Source: Paracoccus sp. MKU1 (lineage in GTDB: Bacteria; Pseudomonadota; Alphaproteobacteria; Rhodobacterales; Rhodobacteraceae). From it: a DNA stretch of 64,000 nucleotides. The notes beneath the pieces are model-generated. The model had not been told where the DNA came from, searched no databases, and saw nothing but the letters and a program-made list of their open reading frames with translations. This document shows positions 62,818-64,000 of the stretch, one piece after another. Made by a program: the position numbers and the translations under genes. The DNA is taken from contig NZ_LLWQ01000225.1 of assembly GCF_001447385.1 (NCBI RefSeq), forward strand, positions 1 through 64,000. The letters run 5' to 3'. The number at the start of each line of letters is the position of its first letter. Position 1 is the stretch's first letter.

Positions 62818-64000
62818 TCAGCCCGGGATCGGCCGGCAAGAGGTGCTGGGCGCCGGCGTGGCCACCCGGTATTCCTCGGACGGTGCCGGCACCTGCACGT
62901 AATCGACCGGCGGCTCTGCCGTGGGATAGGTGACGGTGATCGTTTCCGGCACGTCCATCTGCTGCGGGTTCGTTGCGCCGCGTGCCACGTTATAGGGGTC
63001 GGTGAAGGTGCCATAGGTGCCGGGCTGGACGGTGTACTGCACCTGTCTGGACCCTGTGCCGGCATTGGCCAGGTATTTGTGCGGGTCGTTCCAGTCGCGG
63101 CCGTCCAGATTGGCGTAGAACTTCAGATCGACCAGCACCGCGTCGCAAAGCGGCGTGACCTCCTCGTATTGCGTCGGCCAGCCGCTGCCGCCGCTGGTAT
63201 CGGGATAGCGGCCCCAGTCGCCGCCCTTCAGCGGGCAGGCGCCGCCGGCATTGAAGGCCGCGCGGTTCGGGTGATGCACGCCATAGAGCGGCAGGCCGAC
63301 CGCCTCGGCAGTCTCGCCGCCTTCCAGGTGGAAGCGCGGAGCGAGCGTCACCTCGGTCTTCAGCCCGTCCTTCCCGGGCAGGTCGTCCCAATAGGCGCCG
63401 CCCGGGCGGACATAGCGGAAATCCGCGTTGTCCGGGTTGTCGAACACCGCCATCAGGAACAGATAGGGCTTGTTGAAGAACGGCCGCTCGACCAGGTAAT
63501 ATTCCACCTGCGTGCGGCTGGCATCGACCGGCTTCCAATCGACATGCAGGGCGTCCTGTCCCGGCTGGCCGACATTCACCCAGGAGCGCGCATCCGGGAA
63601 CTGCGTCAGTTGCAGCACCCGGGTGTAGTTTTCCTTGATGTCCAGCCCGGCACGCTTGCCCAGCGGCCCGACCTGATCGGCACCGGGCTGCGAGAAGGCG
63701 AAATCCATGGCCAGCTTGGCATAGGGGAAATCGTTCTCGGACATGGTGCAGTAGAAATTGGGCAGGTCGATGGGCACATGCCCGGCATATTTGCCCTCGT
63801 ATTTCGGATGGGACAGCGGCAGGTCGATGAAGGTCAGCCGGCCCTCGGCATCGACCTGCTGGTCGGGATAGCGATAGCCGTCCCAGCCCTCGTCGGGCAG
63901 ATAGGAGGCATAATCCTCGCGCACGGCCTCCAGGTTTTCCGGTGCCAGCGGATCGGCGCCGGGGGCAAGGCCCTTGGCGCCGGGGCGAAGATATTCGCGG
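62818..64000 (-). CDS. Unrecognised protein (partial, 5' end outside the window)
   Basis: About 394 C-terminal residues, open to the window edge. I do not recognise the family. It is rich in aromatic residues, Asp, Gly and Pro (DLPNFYCTMSENDFPYAK, PGGAYWDDLPGKDG, WGRYPDTSGGSGWPTQYEEV), has few Lys, and ends with a Pro/Ser tail (VPAPSEEYRVATPAPSTSC), a composition common in secreted or periplasmic beta-rich proteins. Whether it has a signal peptide cannot be seen. It is convergent with the LuxR-type gene. Confidence 0.6.
   Translation of the reverse strand, partial: REYLRPGAKGLAPGADPLAPENLEAVREDYASYLPDEGWDGYRYPDQQVDAEGRLTFIDLPLSHPKYEGKYAGHVPIDLPNFYCTMSENDFPYAKLAMDFAFSQPGADQVGPLGKRAGLDIKENYTRVLQLTQFPDARSWVNVGQPGQDALHVDWKPVDASRTQVEYYLVERPFFNKPYLFLMAVFDNPDNADFRYVRPGGAYWDDLPGKDGLKTEVTLAPRFHLEGGETAEAVGLPLYGVHHPNRAAFNAGGACPLKGGDWGRYPDTSGGSGWPTQYEEVTPLCDAVLVDLKFYANLDGRDWNDPHKYLANAGTGSRQVQYTVQPGTYGTFTDPYNVARGATNPQQMDVPETITVTYPTAEPPVDYVQVPAPSEEYRVATPAPSTSCRPIPG

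Overview
This 64 kb, high-GC window is almost certainly from a Paracoccus species close to P. denitrificans, P. pantotrophus or P. versutus. The evidence is a complete methylamine-dehydrogenase (mau) cluster with amicyanin, a napEDABC periplasmic nitrate reductase operon of Paracoccus gene order, and alphaproteobacterial phospholipid genes (psd-pssA-pmtA). The assignment rests on recognising the proteins, not on a database search. Core genes (minCDE, tyrA, psd-pssA) sit among many accessory catabolic and respiratory genes, so the replicon may be a chromosome or a chromid-like secondary replicon.

Layout. 1-9.0 kb: mauFBEDACJGMN on the minus strand (mauN cut by the window edge) with the divergent LysR activator mauR. 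Together they make, mature and electrically connect the TTQ enzyme that oxidises methylamine. 9.0-13.2 kb: a decayed thioredoxin-fold gene, a 58-codon zinc-ribbon gene coupled to an MscS channel gene, a spermidine-synthase-like gene, an Rnk/GreA-like gene, and tyrA preceded by what looks like a Tyr-Tyr leader peptide. 13.2-17.4 kb: napEDABC (minus). 17.8-20.5 kb: a dctPQM-type TRAP transporter (minus). 20.6-23.6 kb: a phosphoribosyltransferase gene and minCDE.

23.6-42.0 kb: two divergent accessory blocks. On the minus strand are an RHH-domain protein, a glyoxalase-family protein, and a Tat-exported small subunit with its GMC flavoprotein. On the plus strand is a 13-gene array: Gfo/Idh/MocA oxidoreductase, CoA-transferase, enoyl-CoA hydratase, aldehyde dehydrogenase, CUT1-type ABC importer, GMC, SDR, a second GMC, DUF993 aldolase-like protein and a LacI repressor. 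I read it as one uptake and catabolism system for an unidentified polyol or sugar-like compound, probably controlled by its own LacI protein through two operators 21 bp apart.

42.1-50.7 kb: a candidate reactive-sulfur regulon. A BigR/SqrR-type ArsR repressor with the spaced cysteine pair, a YgaP-like membrane peptide plus an RND efflux pair, and a Tat-exported sulfide:quinone-reductase-like flavoprotein with a DUF5368 protein share similar AT-rich palindromes at three promoters. A nucleobase permease is divergent from the last of these.

50.7-56.5 kb: two hsp20 genes (the first with a candidate heat-shock promoter and ROSE-like RNA thermometer), a DegP/DegQ protease, psd-pssA-pmtA for phosphatidylserine, phosphatidylethanolamine and phosphatidylcholine synthesis, and a DUF4186 gene. 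56.7-61.7 kb: a yhiI-rbbA-yhhJ-type ABC exporter operon (minus). 62-64 kb: a LuxR-type regulator convergent with an unrecognised partial gene. I saw no tRNA, rRNA, CRISPR array or intact insertion sequence.
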